Assembly: GCF_003293745.1 (NCBI RefSeq)
Contig: NZ_PTLZ01000001.1
Span: forward strand, 62,001 to 126,000
Length of the DNA: 64,000 bases
Direction: 5' to 3'
Source: Herminiimonas fonticola
GTDB lineage: Bacteria; Pseudomonadota; Gammaproteobacteria; Burkholderiales; Burkholderiaceae_D
Shown here: piece after piece, positions 8,465 through 16,790 of the stretch
How the letters are laid out: every line of letters begins with the position of its first letter
Position numbering within the stretch: position 1 is the first letter of the stretch
Translations under genes and position numbers: made by a program
Notes under the pieces: model-generated
What the model was told of the DNA's origin: nothing
What the model saw: only the letters and a program-made list of their open reading frames with translations
The model's database searches: none

Positions 8465-9250
8465 TCAATTGATGTGCACGGCATCAAAGGCCAGCATGTT
8501 CCATGTCACGCCCATGCGTACGTCGGTTTTTAACTCAACCAGTTGACGGGAAATGGCAAGCTGCGCACTATCCTTGCGCAAGCGTTCACCCAAACCGTCT
8601 TTCAGAATCCCGGCGCCTGCCATGATACGTTCGATATTGCCGTAACTCTGCAATAGCTTGGCGGCAGTTTTCACGCCGACTTTTGATACGCCGGGAATAC
8701 TGTCCGATACATCGCCCATCAAGGCCAGCAAATCTGTCAACTTTTCAGGCGGCACGCCAAATTTATCTTCCACCCATTTGCTGTTGTGCCATTCGCTTTT
8801 GAAATGATCCCAAACCATCGCGCCGTGCGCAATCAGCACGTGCAAATCCTTGTCAGTTGAGGCGATGATTGCATCACCGCGTCCTTCTGCCAGCCAGCGC
8901 ATGACGCCGGTTGCAATGACGTCATCCGCTTCCACCTCCGGCACTTCGACCACCTTGAGTCCGAGCGCAGCAAGTTGATCGTAAAAATCCGGTAGGCGCT
9001 CCTTCAAAACCGTAGGCATAGGCTCGCGGTTTTCACGATATCGCGCATACAAATCATGACGCCACGTATGGCCGCCGAAGTCAAAAGCCGGCAATACATG
9101 CGTAGGTTCATGCGTTGCCAGCAATTTGCGGAACGAACCCAGCGAATGTCGCAGTGCGGCTTCTGCCTTCGCAGAAGTATCAGGCTCTATATTGGCTTCA
9201 TACACACGTCGCACAATATTCAGACCGTCAATCGCCAGCAGTTTTCCCAT
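8465..9250 (-). CDS. 5'-3' exonuclease (Pol I N-terminal/Xni-like)
   Basis: A 261-residue stand-alone flap exonuclease related to the N-terminal domain of DNA polymerase I and to E. coli Xni. It starts MGKLLAIDGLNIVRRVYEAN with the first metal-binding aspartate. Further acidic motifs are VLPAFDFGGHTWRHDLY, VPEVEADDVIATGVMRWLAE and ASTDKDLHVLI. The helix-hairpin-helix H3TH segment reads LMGDVSDSIPGVSKVGVKTA. It probably removes RNA primers or flaps. I leave the symbol empty because I cannot separate Xni from other paralogues. The ATG at 9250 is the natural N terminus. Confidence 0.88.
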   Translation of the reverse strand: MGKLLAIDGLNIVRRVYEANIEPDTSAKAEAALRHSLGSFRKLLATHEPTHVLPAFDFGGHTWRHDLYARYRENREPMPTVLKERLPDFYDQLAALGLKVVEVPEVEADDVIATGVMRWLAEGRGDAIIASTDKDLHVLIAHGAMVWDHFKSEWHNSKWVEDKFGVPPEKLTDLLALMGDVSDSIPGVSKVGVKTAAKLLQSYGNIERIMAGAGILKDGLGERLRKDSAQLAISRQLVELKTDVRMGVTWNMLAFDAVHIN

Positions 9251-9414
9251 GAGTTATGGCCTTATGACACGTTGAAAATATTCTTTTCCAGAATTCGAAA
9301 GATTTTACTCGCCTTGGCATCGCCGTAAGCATTCCATGCATGTACATCCGCCTGAAATGCGAAGCAACACAGCACGCGGTGTAACATGGCTGCCTTGCCT
9401 ACGACTTCATCATC

Positions 9415-9963
9415 ATGAATTTTTCGCTCACACAATTGCGCAATGCGGCTGTCATCGTCGGTCTTCTTTTTCTGAGTGCCTGTTCGCCCAAATACGACTG
9501 GCGCGAAGTACATGGCGACGCAGCACCTTATGTCATTGCGTTGCCGACAAAGCCGACGACATACACCCGCAAAATTGATTTGAAAGGCATAACGGTATCG
9601 ATGACGATGGTCGCATCGGAAGTCGATGGCATTACCTTCGCCGTCGGCAGTGCAGAATTGCCGGACGCCACGCAGGCACAGGTTTCTCTGGCTGCAATGA
9701 AGACCGCGATGATTAACAATATCGGCGGCACCGTCAAACAGGAAAAAGTGTTGACCATGCCACAATCGATGAATGCTCCCGGCACGGTGGCACTGACAGA
9801 AATTGAAGCAAGTGGCGCAACCGCGAATGGTCAAAATCGCGTTCTGTTTGCGCGTTTTCTGGCAAAGGAAAAACGCGTGTATCAGCTGATTGTCATCGGG
9901 CCAGAGAAATCGGTCAGCCGCGATGTGGTCGCAACATTTTTCTCTTCATTCAAATTGAACTAG
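9415..9963 (+). CDS. Putative lipoprotein
   Basis: A 182-residue protein with a lipoprotein signal: hydrophobic stretch AAVIVGLLFLSAC with lipobox LSAC near residues 20-23. The mature part is a single domain with alternating beta-strand character, ending in TFFSSFKLN, and contains no further cysteine. I do not recognise a named family. Its likely location is the periplasmic face of a membrane. It is divergent from the exonuclease gene. Confidence 0.68.
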   Translation: MNFSLTQLRNAAVIVGLLFLSACSPKYDWREVHGDAAPYVIALPTKPTTYTRKIDLKGITVSMTMVASEVDGITFAVGSAELPDATQAQVSLAAMKTAMINNIGGTVKQEKVLTMPQSMNAPGTVALTEIEASGATANGQNRVLFARFLAKEKRVYQLIVIGPEKSVSRDVVATFFSSFKLN

Positions 9964-10072
9964 CGCACAAGCATTTCTGTCTTTACAGGTATACCCTACA
10001 TACATAACAACGCTAGAAGCCGTTTTGAAATCGTGCTATCGTTTTATCAAGTTCACATCAAGGAGGATGCTC

Positions 10073-10417
10073 ATGTTAATTACGTTTAAATCCAAAGCTG
10101 CTGCCGAGGTCCTGATGTATGAAGAACATGCAAAACGTATTCTCGATCTGCTACATAAAGACCATAAACGCGGCGTCATTACCGCAGCAGAAACAGCCAA
10201 TGCCATCAAATTGCTGGAATCCGAAATAACCGAAAGCAAGGCGCATTTTGCGTCCGAAGCGGTAAAGCGTGATGTGGTTGCTCATCATGGTGCAGATGGC
10301 GACGATAATGAGCACGAACAACCGGAAACCGTGCATTTCTCAACGCGCGCCTATCCGCTACTGGAAATGCTGCGTGCCGCACGAGAAGAAAACAAAGATG
10401 TGATGTGGGGCGTTTAG
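10073..10417 (+). CDS. DUF1840 family protein
   Basis: A 114-residue cytosolic protein, beginning MLITFKSKAAAEVLMYEEHA, the usual start of DUF1840 proteins of betaproteobacteria. The stretch HAKRILDLLHKDHKRGVITA and the C-terminal YPLLEMLRAAREENKDVMWG also fit. Two ATGs compete; AAGGAGG at 10060-10066 is 6 bases before the ATG at 10073 and directly abuts the one at 10067, so the downstream ATG is chosen. Function unknown. Confidence 0.85.
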   Translation: MLITFKSKAAAEVLMYEEHAKRILDLLHKDHKRGVITAAETANAIKLLESEITESKAHFASEAVKRDVVAHHGADGDDNEHEQPETVHFSTRAYPLLEMLRAAREENKDVMWGV

Positions 10418-10802
10418 ACTACGGTGAAATAAGTTTGCCTGCATGGGCAATTTCTTAGGTTATTCATCCTCGATTGCCTCGTACTGAATGATGCAAGCGG
10501 AGCAGTTTGCAATATCAAAACTGTCTCCCGCTTGACTCAAGCTTCAAAGCACTACTTCAAGCTCAGCCCTGCTTGTCAAACTCCAATTAAATTCATTGTC
10601 GGCATTCCCGTCCGTCCACAAAGCAATAAACTTCCGCAATTTATCCTGCCATAACGCGCGCGAACAGGCGGCTCCCGTTACAATCACGACATTGAAAATC
10701 ACGAGCATTGCATGGTCATTCTTGCAAATCAGCTCAGGCAGGAAGCGACCTTGAACGATCACTGCATCGCGCTCGGCATATCCGCCCTAACGAAAACCTA
10801 AT
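10418..10802. other. Intergenic stretch before rsmB
   Basis: About 385 bases with no convincing gene. A 72-codon minus-strand frame (10544-10762) starts only at GTG, has no ribosome-binding site and resembles nothing I know. No clear terminator or riboswitch is seen. Confidence 0.4.
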
Positions 10803-12119
10803 GTGGCGACCATACATTTAAAACCTGATTCACTTTCCTTTACTCTGCACGGTGCGGCACAAGCTGTAGCCGATGTTGGCCGTGGCATTGCCTTGCCGCA
10901 ATCGCTGGCGCGGATTTTTGCGCAAACCAGCGCAACGCCACAGGCACGCGGCGCGATTCAGGATATTTCCTATCACTGCATGCGCCATATCGGTCGCGCA
11001 GAATCTTTGCTTAATGCAATGACGACCAAGCAAACCGAACCGGCAATTTTGCATGGTTTGCTGTGTTGTTCACTGGCACTGATTTCCGATCCGGAAGCCG
11101 CAACAGCAGGGGCACGTTACAGCGATTTCACAGTAGTCGATCAAGCAGTGACGGCTGCCGCTGCGGATCCAGACATGGCGCATGCAAAAGGCATGGTCAA
11201 CGCCATCCTGCGTCGCTTTCTGCGTGAGCGGGATGCGTTAATGAAAAGTGCAGCAGGCACACAAATGGCCGTCTGGAATTATCCAGATTGGTGGATAGAC
11301 CGGATGCGCTCGGCGTATCCGCAAGACTGGCAAGCAATACTCGCATCCGGCAACGCCGCGCCGCCACTGACCTTGCGTGTCAATCAACGCAAAACCAGCG
11401 TAGCCGATTACCTTGCAATGCTGTCGCAACAAGATATCGCGGCCACCCGCATCGGCCCCTTTGCCGTGCGGCTCGCGCAAGCAACACCGGTCAGTCAAAT
11501 CCCCGGCTTCATCGATGGTCTGGTTTCCGTGCAGGATGCTGCTGCCCAACTGGCCGCACCTTTGCTTGATCTGCAAGATGGCATGCGCGTGCTGGATGCG
11601 TGTGCAGCGCCAGGCGGCAAAAGCGGCCACATACTGGAAACCGCCAAGGTCGAACTAATTGCACTGGATAGCGACGAACGTCGCATGTCGCGCATCACTG
11701 AAAATCTAGAGCGCCTGCAATTGAATGCATCCTTGTTGACAGGTGACGCCAGCGATAACAGCTGGTGGGATGGCAAACCCTTCGATCGCATTTTGGCCGA
11801 CGTGCCGTGTACCGCATCCGGCATCGTGCGCCGTCATCCCGACATACGCTGGCTAAGACGCAAAAGCGATACTGCGCAGCTTGCAACAATTTCCGGCGAA
11901 ATTCTCGACAACCTTTGGCAGATGCTGCGAGCGGATGGTAAATTGCTATTTGTGACATGCTCCTTGTGGCCGCAGGAATCGGAAGCGCAGGCAGCCGCGT
12001 TTGCTGTGCGCAATAATGCGACCAGATTACCGGCACCTGGGCAATTGTTACCGACCGCAAGTTTGGAAAACGACCATGACGGCCTGTTTTACGCATTGTT
12101 TCAAAAATCCGGGGCTTAA
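10803..12119 (+). CDS. rsmB: 16S rRNA (cytosine-967-C5)-methyltransferase
   Basis: A 438-residue SAM-dependent m5C methyltransferase of the RsmB/Sun family. The N-terminal NusB-like RNA-binding domain (about residues 1-150) includes VDQAVTAAAADPDMAHAKGM and VNAILRRFLRER. The catalytic domain has the SAM motif LDACAAPGGKSGHILE and the two catalytic cysteines in ADVPCTASGIVRRHPD and FVTCSLWPQESEAQ. It starts with GTG at 10803; the overlapping ATG at 10801 is in another frame. It heads the cluster that continues with DUF4390 and the NtrYX-like pair, 42 bases downstream. Confidence 0.95.
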   Translation: MATIHLKPDSLSFTLHGAAQAVADVGRGIALPQSLARIFAQTSATPQARGAIQDISYHCMRHIGRAESLLNAMTTKQTEPAILHGLLCCSLALISDPEAATAGARYSDFTVVDQAVTAAAADPDMAHAKGMVNAILRRFLRERDALMKSAAGTQMAVWNYPDWWIDRMRSAYPQDWQAILASGNAAPPLTLRVNQRKTSVADYLAMLSQQDIAATRIGPFAVRLAQATPVSQIPGFIDGLVSVQDAAAQLAAPLLDLQDGMRVLDACAAPGGKSGHILETAKVELIALDSDERRMSRITENLERLQLNASLLTGDASDNSWWDGKPFDRILADVPCTASGIVRRHPDIRWLRRKSDTAQLATISGEILDNLWQMLRADGKLLFVTCSLWPQESEAQAAAFAVRNNATRLPAPGQLLPTASLENDHDGLFYALFQKSGA

Positions 12120-12161
12120 CTTTTTTATTCAATCCATCAGACGATTGCACGGTACGCGCGC

Positions 12162-12746
12162 GTGAAACAAAACTTTTCCATTTCCCTTTACTGGCTATGC
12201 GCCACCTTGCTGCTGGCGTTCTCGCTGCAGTTCGTGAACGCACACGCAGCAGACGGCATCGAAATTGAACAAGCGCATCTTGAAGACAGTAGTGAAGGCT
12301 ATCGATTGTCATCGACCTTTGTCTTCGATTTGAATCGCGGACTCGAAGATGCGCTGAATCGCGGCATTCCCCTGTACTTCACCACAGAGATTGAAATTAC
12401 CAAACCGCGTTGGTACTGGTTTGATGCGAAAGAAGTGGTCGACGCGCAAACCATACGTATTTCCTACAATGTACTCACGCGCCAATATCACGCCGCGATT
12501 ACCGGTCGTCTGCAACAAAGCTTTTCCAATCTGGACGATGCTCTTTCTTTAGTGCGTCGCCCGAATCGCTGGGTGGTCGCAGACAGGAATGAATTGAAAG
12601 TCGGCCAGACTTATTTAGTCTCGGTCCGCATGCAACTCGACGTTGCGCAGCTTCCAAAGCCGTTTCAGGTCCATGCACTTAATAGCAGCGACTGGCGCCT
12701 GACATCGAACTGGAAACACTTCATCTACACGGCGGAACGGCAGTGA
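12162..12746 (+). CDS. DUF4390 protein
   Basis: A 194-residue exported protein: signal peptide to about residue 30 (LLLAFSLQFVNAHA), then a mature part with GYRLSSTFVFDLNRGLEDAL and PLYFTTEIEITKPRWYWFD, typical of DUF4390. It starts with GTG. Its stop overlaps the GTG start of the NtrY-like kinase by 4 bases (GTGA), so the two are translationally coupled. The conserved coupling suggests that this periplasmic protein supports the kinase, but its function is not established. Confidence 0.85.
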   Translation: MKQNFSISLYWLCATLLLAFSLQFVNAHAADGIEIEQAHLEDSSEGYRLSSTFVFDLNRGLEDALNRGIPLYFTTEIEITKPRWYWFDAKEVVDAQTIRISYNVLTRQYHAAITGRLQQSFSNLDDALSLVRRPNRWVVADRNELKVGQTYLVSVRMQLDVAQLPKPFQVHALNSSDWRLTSNWKHFIYTAERQ

Positions 12747-15046
12747 CCAGGTTACTTCGGTATTTGCTGGTAGTTGGCGGCGCCGTTATCAGTATCTTGC
12801 TGTTCATGCTGGCCTCTGCGTCAGAAAATTCCAACCTGTTCGAACGAAATTATGCGTGGCTGCTGATTCTCAATGCGGTCGTTGCCGCAGCCTTGCTGAC
12901 GCTGGTTGTGCTGTTGCTGATACGTTTATATAAACGCTACAAGCGCGGCAAGTTCGGTTCCAAATTGATGGCGCGGCTGGTATTGCTGTTCGCCATGATA
13001 GGCATCTTGCCGGGCGCAGTGATTTATACAGTCTCGGTGCAATTCGTTTCACGCTCGATTGAATCCTGGTTCGATGTGCGGGTTGAGTCCGCGCTGGAGT
13101 CCGGCCTCAATCTCGGCCGCGCCGCACTCGACTCTTCGCTCGATGAGTTACGCGTCAAAGCCCGCAACATGGCGCTGGAATTATCCGACTCATCAGACGC
13201 AACCCAGATCACACAACTGTCGCGCATACGCGATCAGAATTTGTCGCAGGAAGCAGTCATCGTTACCGGCAACGGTCAGATGGTGGCAAGTTCCGGCTCA
13301 CAATTGAGTGCCCTCCTGCCCGACCTGCCGACCGCTGCGATGTTGCGCCAGGCCAGGCTGACACGTGGCTATGCCGTCATCGAAGGTAATACCGATTTTC
13401 AGGACAATAGCCCCTCTGTCAGCGACGCCAAAACCAATACGATTACAACACCCGCCGCCAATCCGGCAAACAGCCTGCGCTTGCGCGTGGTGGTCGCCAT
13501 CCCGAGTCCGAGCAAGAGCTTGTCCCTGCAATCCGAGTCACGTTACCTGCAATTATTGCAACCGGTACCTGAGCAGCTGGCGACCAATGCCGAAGCGTTG
13601 CGCGTGGCTTACAGCGAATATCAGGAACGCTATCTCGCTCGCACCGGCTTGCGCAAAATTTACATCGTGACCTTGACGCTGACCTTGTTGCTGGCAATCT
13701 TCGGTGCGATCGCAGGCGCCTTCCTGATTGCCAGCGATCTGGCCAAGCCGCTACTGTTACTGGCAGAAGGAACCAAGGCAGTGGCGGAAGGCAATCTGTC
13801 ACCACGACCGATTGTTGCGACGTCGGATGAACTCGGCACGCTGACGCAATCCTTCAACACGATGACGCGACAACTATTCGACGCGCGTGCTTCGGTAGAA
13901 AAAAATCGCACCGAACTGGAAAACGCCAAAGGCTATCTGGAATCGGTACTCGCCAATATGTCGGCGGGCGTGATGGTGCTGGATAGAAATTTCAAACTCG
14001 TCACCTGCAACGAATCGGTTGAACGCATACTGGAACACGACTTCGCCCAGCACATAGGCAAACCACTCAAAGAAATTGAAGGCCTGAGCACATTCGCACA
14101 AGTCATCACGCAATCGTTCTCGGAGCAAAGCGCGCAATCGGCAGCTGGCGGAAGCGGGACTGAAAATTTACATTGGCAACATCAGATCGAAGTGCCACGT
14201 CGCATGGGCGGACCGGAAGCAGAAAACGATATTTCGCTGCTGGCGCGTGGTTCGCGTTTGCCCGCAGCAAGAGATAGCGGCTATGTCGTGGTATTCGATG
14301 ATATTTCGGATGTAATTTCAGCCCAGCGCTCGATTGCATGGGGTGAAGTGGCTCGACGGCTGGCGCATGAAATCAAAAATCCGCTGACGCCGATTCAATT
14401 ATCGGCAGAACGTCTGCACATGAAGCTGGAAGGAAAATTAACCGGCGCGGATGCACAGGTGCTGGAACGCAGCACCGCCACCATCGTCAATCAGGTCACG
14501 GCAATGAAGCGCATGGTCGATGACTTCCGCGATTATGCAAAAACACCGCCCGCGGTTTTATCTTCGCTGGATTTGAATTCATTGATAGAAGAAATCCTGC
14601 ATCTATATCTTGCCGGCGACGAGCGCGATATCATTCACGCTAATTTGGCCGATGGCTTGCCGCACGTCATGGGCGACGCCACACAATTACGACAAGTCAT
14701 ACACAATCTGCTGCAGAATGCGCAAGATGCCGTAACAGATCGTACAAACAAGGAAGCAGCCGCCCGTATTGATATTATTACGGAAGAAATTCATTATCGA
14801 AGCTCGGATGGCGCTGTCAGTAATGCAGTGCAACTATCGATTACCGATAATGGCCCGGGGTTTTCGCCCAAGATTCTGGCCCACGCATTTGAACCCTACA
14901 TTACTTCCAAACCGCGCGGCACTGGCCTGGGCCTTGCTATGGTGAAGAAGATTATCGAAGAACACGGCGGGCGTATCGACATCAAAAATCGAACCACCAC
15001 GAATGGTGCAAAAGTGGCAATTTTGCTGTTAAAGTTATCCTCCTGA
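12743..15046 (+). CDS. NtrY-like membrane sensor histidine kinase
   Basis: A 767-residue kinase. Membrane segments lie near residues 5-25 and 35-65, with a third near 80-100. A periplasmic sensor region (about 100-305) follows, then a further helix (LTLTLLLAIFGAIAGAFLIA). HAMP (about 330-385), PAS (VLANMSAGVMVLDRNFKLVT) and HisKA domains come next, with the phosphorylated His542 in LAHEIKNPLTPIQL. The ATPase domain has the N box NLLQNAQDAV, G boxes ITDNGPGFS and RGTGLGLAMVKKII. This is the NtrY architecture. It is coupled to DUF4390 and followed by the NtrX-like regulator. The signal is unknown; roles in nitrogen or redox adaptation are known for NtrYX elsewhere. Confidence 0.92.
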   Translation: MTRLLRYLLVVGGAVISILLFMLASASENSNLFERNYAWLLILNAVVAAALLTLVVLLLIRLYKRYKRGKFGSKLMARLVLLFAMIGILPGAVIYTVSVQFVSRSIESWFDVRVESALESGLNLGRAALDSSLDELRVKARNMALELSDSSDATQITQLSRIRDQNLSQEAVIVTGNGQMVASSGSQLSALLPDLPTAAMLRQARLTRGYAVIEGNTDFQDNSPSVSDAKTNTITTPAANPANSLRLRVVVAIPSPSKSLSLQSESRYLQLLQPVPEQLATNAEALRVAYSEYQERYLARTGLRKIYIVTLTLTLLLAIFGAIAGAFLIASDLAKPLLLLAEGTKAVAEGNLSPRPIVATSDELGTLTQSFNTMTRQLFDARASVEKNRTELENAKGYLESVLANMSAGVMVLDRNFKLVTCNESVERILEHDFAQHIGKPLKEIEGLSTFAQVITQSFSEQSAQSAAGGSGTENLHWQHQIEVPRRMGGPEAENDISLLARGSRLPAARDSGYVVVFDDISDVISAQRSIAWGEVARRLAHEIKNPLTPIQLSAERLHMKLEGKLTGADAQVLERSTATIVNQVTAMKRMVDDFRDYAKTPPAVLSSLDLNSLIEEILHLYLAGDERDIIHANLADGLPHVMGDATQLRQVIHNLLQNAQDAVTDRTNKEAAARIDIITEEIHYRSSDGAVSNAVQLSITDNGPGFSPKILAHAFEPYITSKPRGTGLGLAMVKKIIEEHGGRIDIKNRTTTNGAKVAILLLKLSS

Positions 15047-15105
15047 AAAGGTCCGAACTACAGGACATGGATAGAGGGTGACACTACGTTGAGGGAGTTG
15101 AACAG

Positions 15106-15828
15106 ATGGCAAACATTCTAGTTGTTGACGACGAAATGGGAATACGCGAATTGCTCTCCGAAATTCTGGGAGACGAAGGGCATGTCGTGGCAACAGCCGA
15201 GAACGCTCAGCAAGCGCGGGAACTGCGCGCAGCCGCAAAACCTGATCTGGTTTTACTGGATATATGGATGCCGGACACGGACGGCGTCACTCTGCTCAAG
15301 GAATGGCAACGCGATGGCTTGCTGACGATGCCGGTGATCATGATGTCCGGTCACGCCACCATCGACACCGCCGTCGAAGCGACCCGTATAGGCGCACTCA
15401 ACTTCCTCGAGAAACCTATCTCGCTGCAAAAGCTTTTGAAAGCCGTGCAGCAAGGCATTTCACGCGGACAGGAAGTAACACGTGTGGCCGCCATTCCGGT
15501 ACGCGCACCTCTCGCGTCCAACGACATGCACACACATCATCTGTCGGCAGATAAAAACTTGTCTCCCGCCTCAGGTCTCAGCTATCAGGCCAGCATTCCG
15601 GTATCACTGATGTCTGCCGATACACAATTTTTCACGGCTTCATTTGAATTGCCATTGCGCGAAGCACGCGACGCCTTCGAGCGCGCCTACTTCGAACATC
15701 ATCTCGGGCAAGAAGGCGGCAGCATGACACGCGTCGCGGAAAAAACCGGACTGGAACGCACCCATTTGTATCGCAAACTCAAACAGCTAGGCGTTGAACC
15801 CGGCAAGATTGCAAAAAAAGGGCTATGA
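15106..15828 (+). CDS. NtrX-like response regulator lacking the AAA+ domain
   Basis: A 240-residue regulator. The receiver domain (residues 1-120) carries Asp52 in LVLLDIWMPDTDG and Lys in FLEKPISLQKLL. A linker of about 65 residues follows instead of the roughly 240-residue sigma-54-interacting AAA+ module. A Fis-type helix-turn-helix sits at about 185-235 (AYFEHHLGQEGGSMTRVAEK, HLYRKLKQLG). Without GAFTGA or Walker motifs it cannot act as a classical sigma-54 activator; it may repress, or activate sigma-70 promoters (inference). No frameshift is visible, so this is a stable domain loss. It is 59 bases after the kinase and overlaps the next gene by 4 bases (ATGA). Confidence 0.9.
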   Translation: MANILVVDDEMGIRELLSEILGDEGHVVATAENAQQARELRAAAKPDLVLLDIWMPDTDGVTLLKEWQRDGLLTMPVIMMSGHATIDTAVEATRIGALNFLEKPISLQKLLKAVQQGISRGQEVTRVAAIPVRAPLASNDMHTHHLSADKNLSPASGLSYQASIPVSLMSADTQFFTASFELPLREARDAFERAYFEHHLGQEGGSMTRVAEKTGLERTHLYRKLKQLGVEPGKIAKKGL

Positions 15829-16190
15829 CACTGACGTCCCTGGTGATGGGCGCGCGGGCTAAAGATCGCGAAGCCGTCATTCTCAGCAGCATCGACAGCA
15901 ACCTGCAGACCGCGATCATTCTCGAAGGCCTGCCCGACGGCAGCAGCGAACTCGATACTCTGGCGTCCAGTCACAATCTGACCGTTGCCCGCATCGCCCC
16001 CGGCTGCATGTGCTGCGTCGGCAACATGATCATGCGCGTACATTTGAATCGCATGTTGCGCGCCAAGCCAGAACGGCTCTACATCAGCGTCGCCAACAGC
16101 GAACACATAGAACAGCTCCGCCTCTTCCTCACGCAGGCACCGTATGACGATTTGCTATCGTTCACAGACGACATCGTGTGCAACACATAA
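15825..16190 (+). CDS. Small GCxCC protein related to COG0523/CobW C-x-C-C region
   Basis: A 121-residue protein. IAPGCMCCVGNMIMRVHLNR carries the GCxCC metal-binding motif that COG0523/CobW/YeiR GTPases have after Walker A and switch regions. Walker A and the other GTPase motifs are absent, so it cannot be a complete CobW GTPase. The rest (KPERLYISVANSEHIEQLR) resembles the segment following the motif in that superfamily. Its ATG overlaps the NtrX-like stop (ATGA), indicating coupled translation with the two-component system. It might bind a metal such as zinc and act as a sensor or carrier; that is inference. Confidence 0.7.
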   Translation: MTLTSLVMGARAKDREAVILSSIDSNLQTAIILEGLPDGSSELDTLASSHNLTVARIAPGCMCCVGNMIMRVHLNRMLRAKPERLYISVANSEHIEQLRLFLTQAPYDDLLSFTDDIVCNT

Positions 16191-16196
16191 CAAAGC

Positions 16197-16222
16197 AACA
16201 ATGTCATTTAGCTCACATTGTT
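16197..16222. repeat. Inverted repeat after the GCxCC gene
   Basis: AACAATGT (16197-16204) and ACATTGTT (16215-16222) form an 8-base dyad with a 10-base spacer. No T run follows, so it is more likely an operator for the DUF3567 gene or a weak hairpin than a terminator. Confidence 0.35.
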
Positions 16223-16372
16223 AATCATCGTTAGCTCTGCTCAATATTTCCTGTAACACGCCGTTACCAAGTTATGAACCGGGAATGTGGTTCAGGACTT
16301 GAAATTTTTCCAATCTGCGCCATTTCTCTATCAATGCAATGATTTTCATTGCCTTGGCAACAGGAGATTCAT

Positions 16373-16630
16373 ATGAACGTTATCTACAACAGCGATCAAT
16401 ACAGCGTAGTGGAATTCGGCGCGGATGCCGATCAGGATGCATTGCGTTTCGGTGGTTATGAAATCATGGATAAACCTTCCAAGCGCGAAGTATTTATCGC
16501 CGGTGCGCTGGCAGAATCATTTCGCCGCGAAGTGAAGGATTTAATTGCCACCGAACCCAGCGTGGAAGAGATCGATGATTTTCTTGGCAACTATGATTCA
16601 TTCATGAGTCAGGCCGTCGTCTTTCACTAA
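16373..16630 (+). CDS. DUF3567 family protein
   Basis: An 85-residue protein, start MNVIYNSDQYSVVEFGADAD, matching DUF3567, a small family of Burkholderiales. Typical stretches are GGYEIMDKPSKREVFIAGAL and the acidic C terminus EEIDDFLGNYDSFMSQ. The ATG at 16373 follows CAGGAGA 6 bases upstream; the frame's earlier ATG has no such site. Function unknown. Followed by a strong terminator. Confidence 0.88.
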   Translation: MNVIYNSDQYSVVEFGADADQDALRFGGYEIMDKPSKREVFIAGALAESFRREVKDLIATEPSVEEIDDFLGNYDSFMSQAVVFH

Positions 16631-16669
16631 CAACACGTTTTGCGTCTGCGTTTTTAAATCTGCAATAAG

Positions 16670-16694
16670 CGATCCCCGCGGGGATCGTTTTTTT
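16670..16694 (+). terminator. Rho-independent terminator after DUF3567
   Basis: CGATCCCCGCGGGGATCG is an 18-base perfect palindrome (16670-16687) followed by seven Ts. It is about 40 bases past the DUF3567 stop. Confidence 0.88.
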
Positions 16695-16790
16695 GTTTGC
16701 CTGATTCCCTGACTGACTCGACTGACTTTCATTTATCATTCGGGACAACACCATCCTCATTCCTCAATTTACTTTTTCCGTTCTATCGCG

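Noticed and set aside
10544-10762. 72-codon minus-strand frame before rsmB
   Set aside because: Starts only at GTG, no ribosome-binding site, no recognised similarity; possible remnant but too weak to call.
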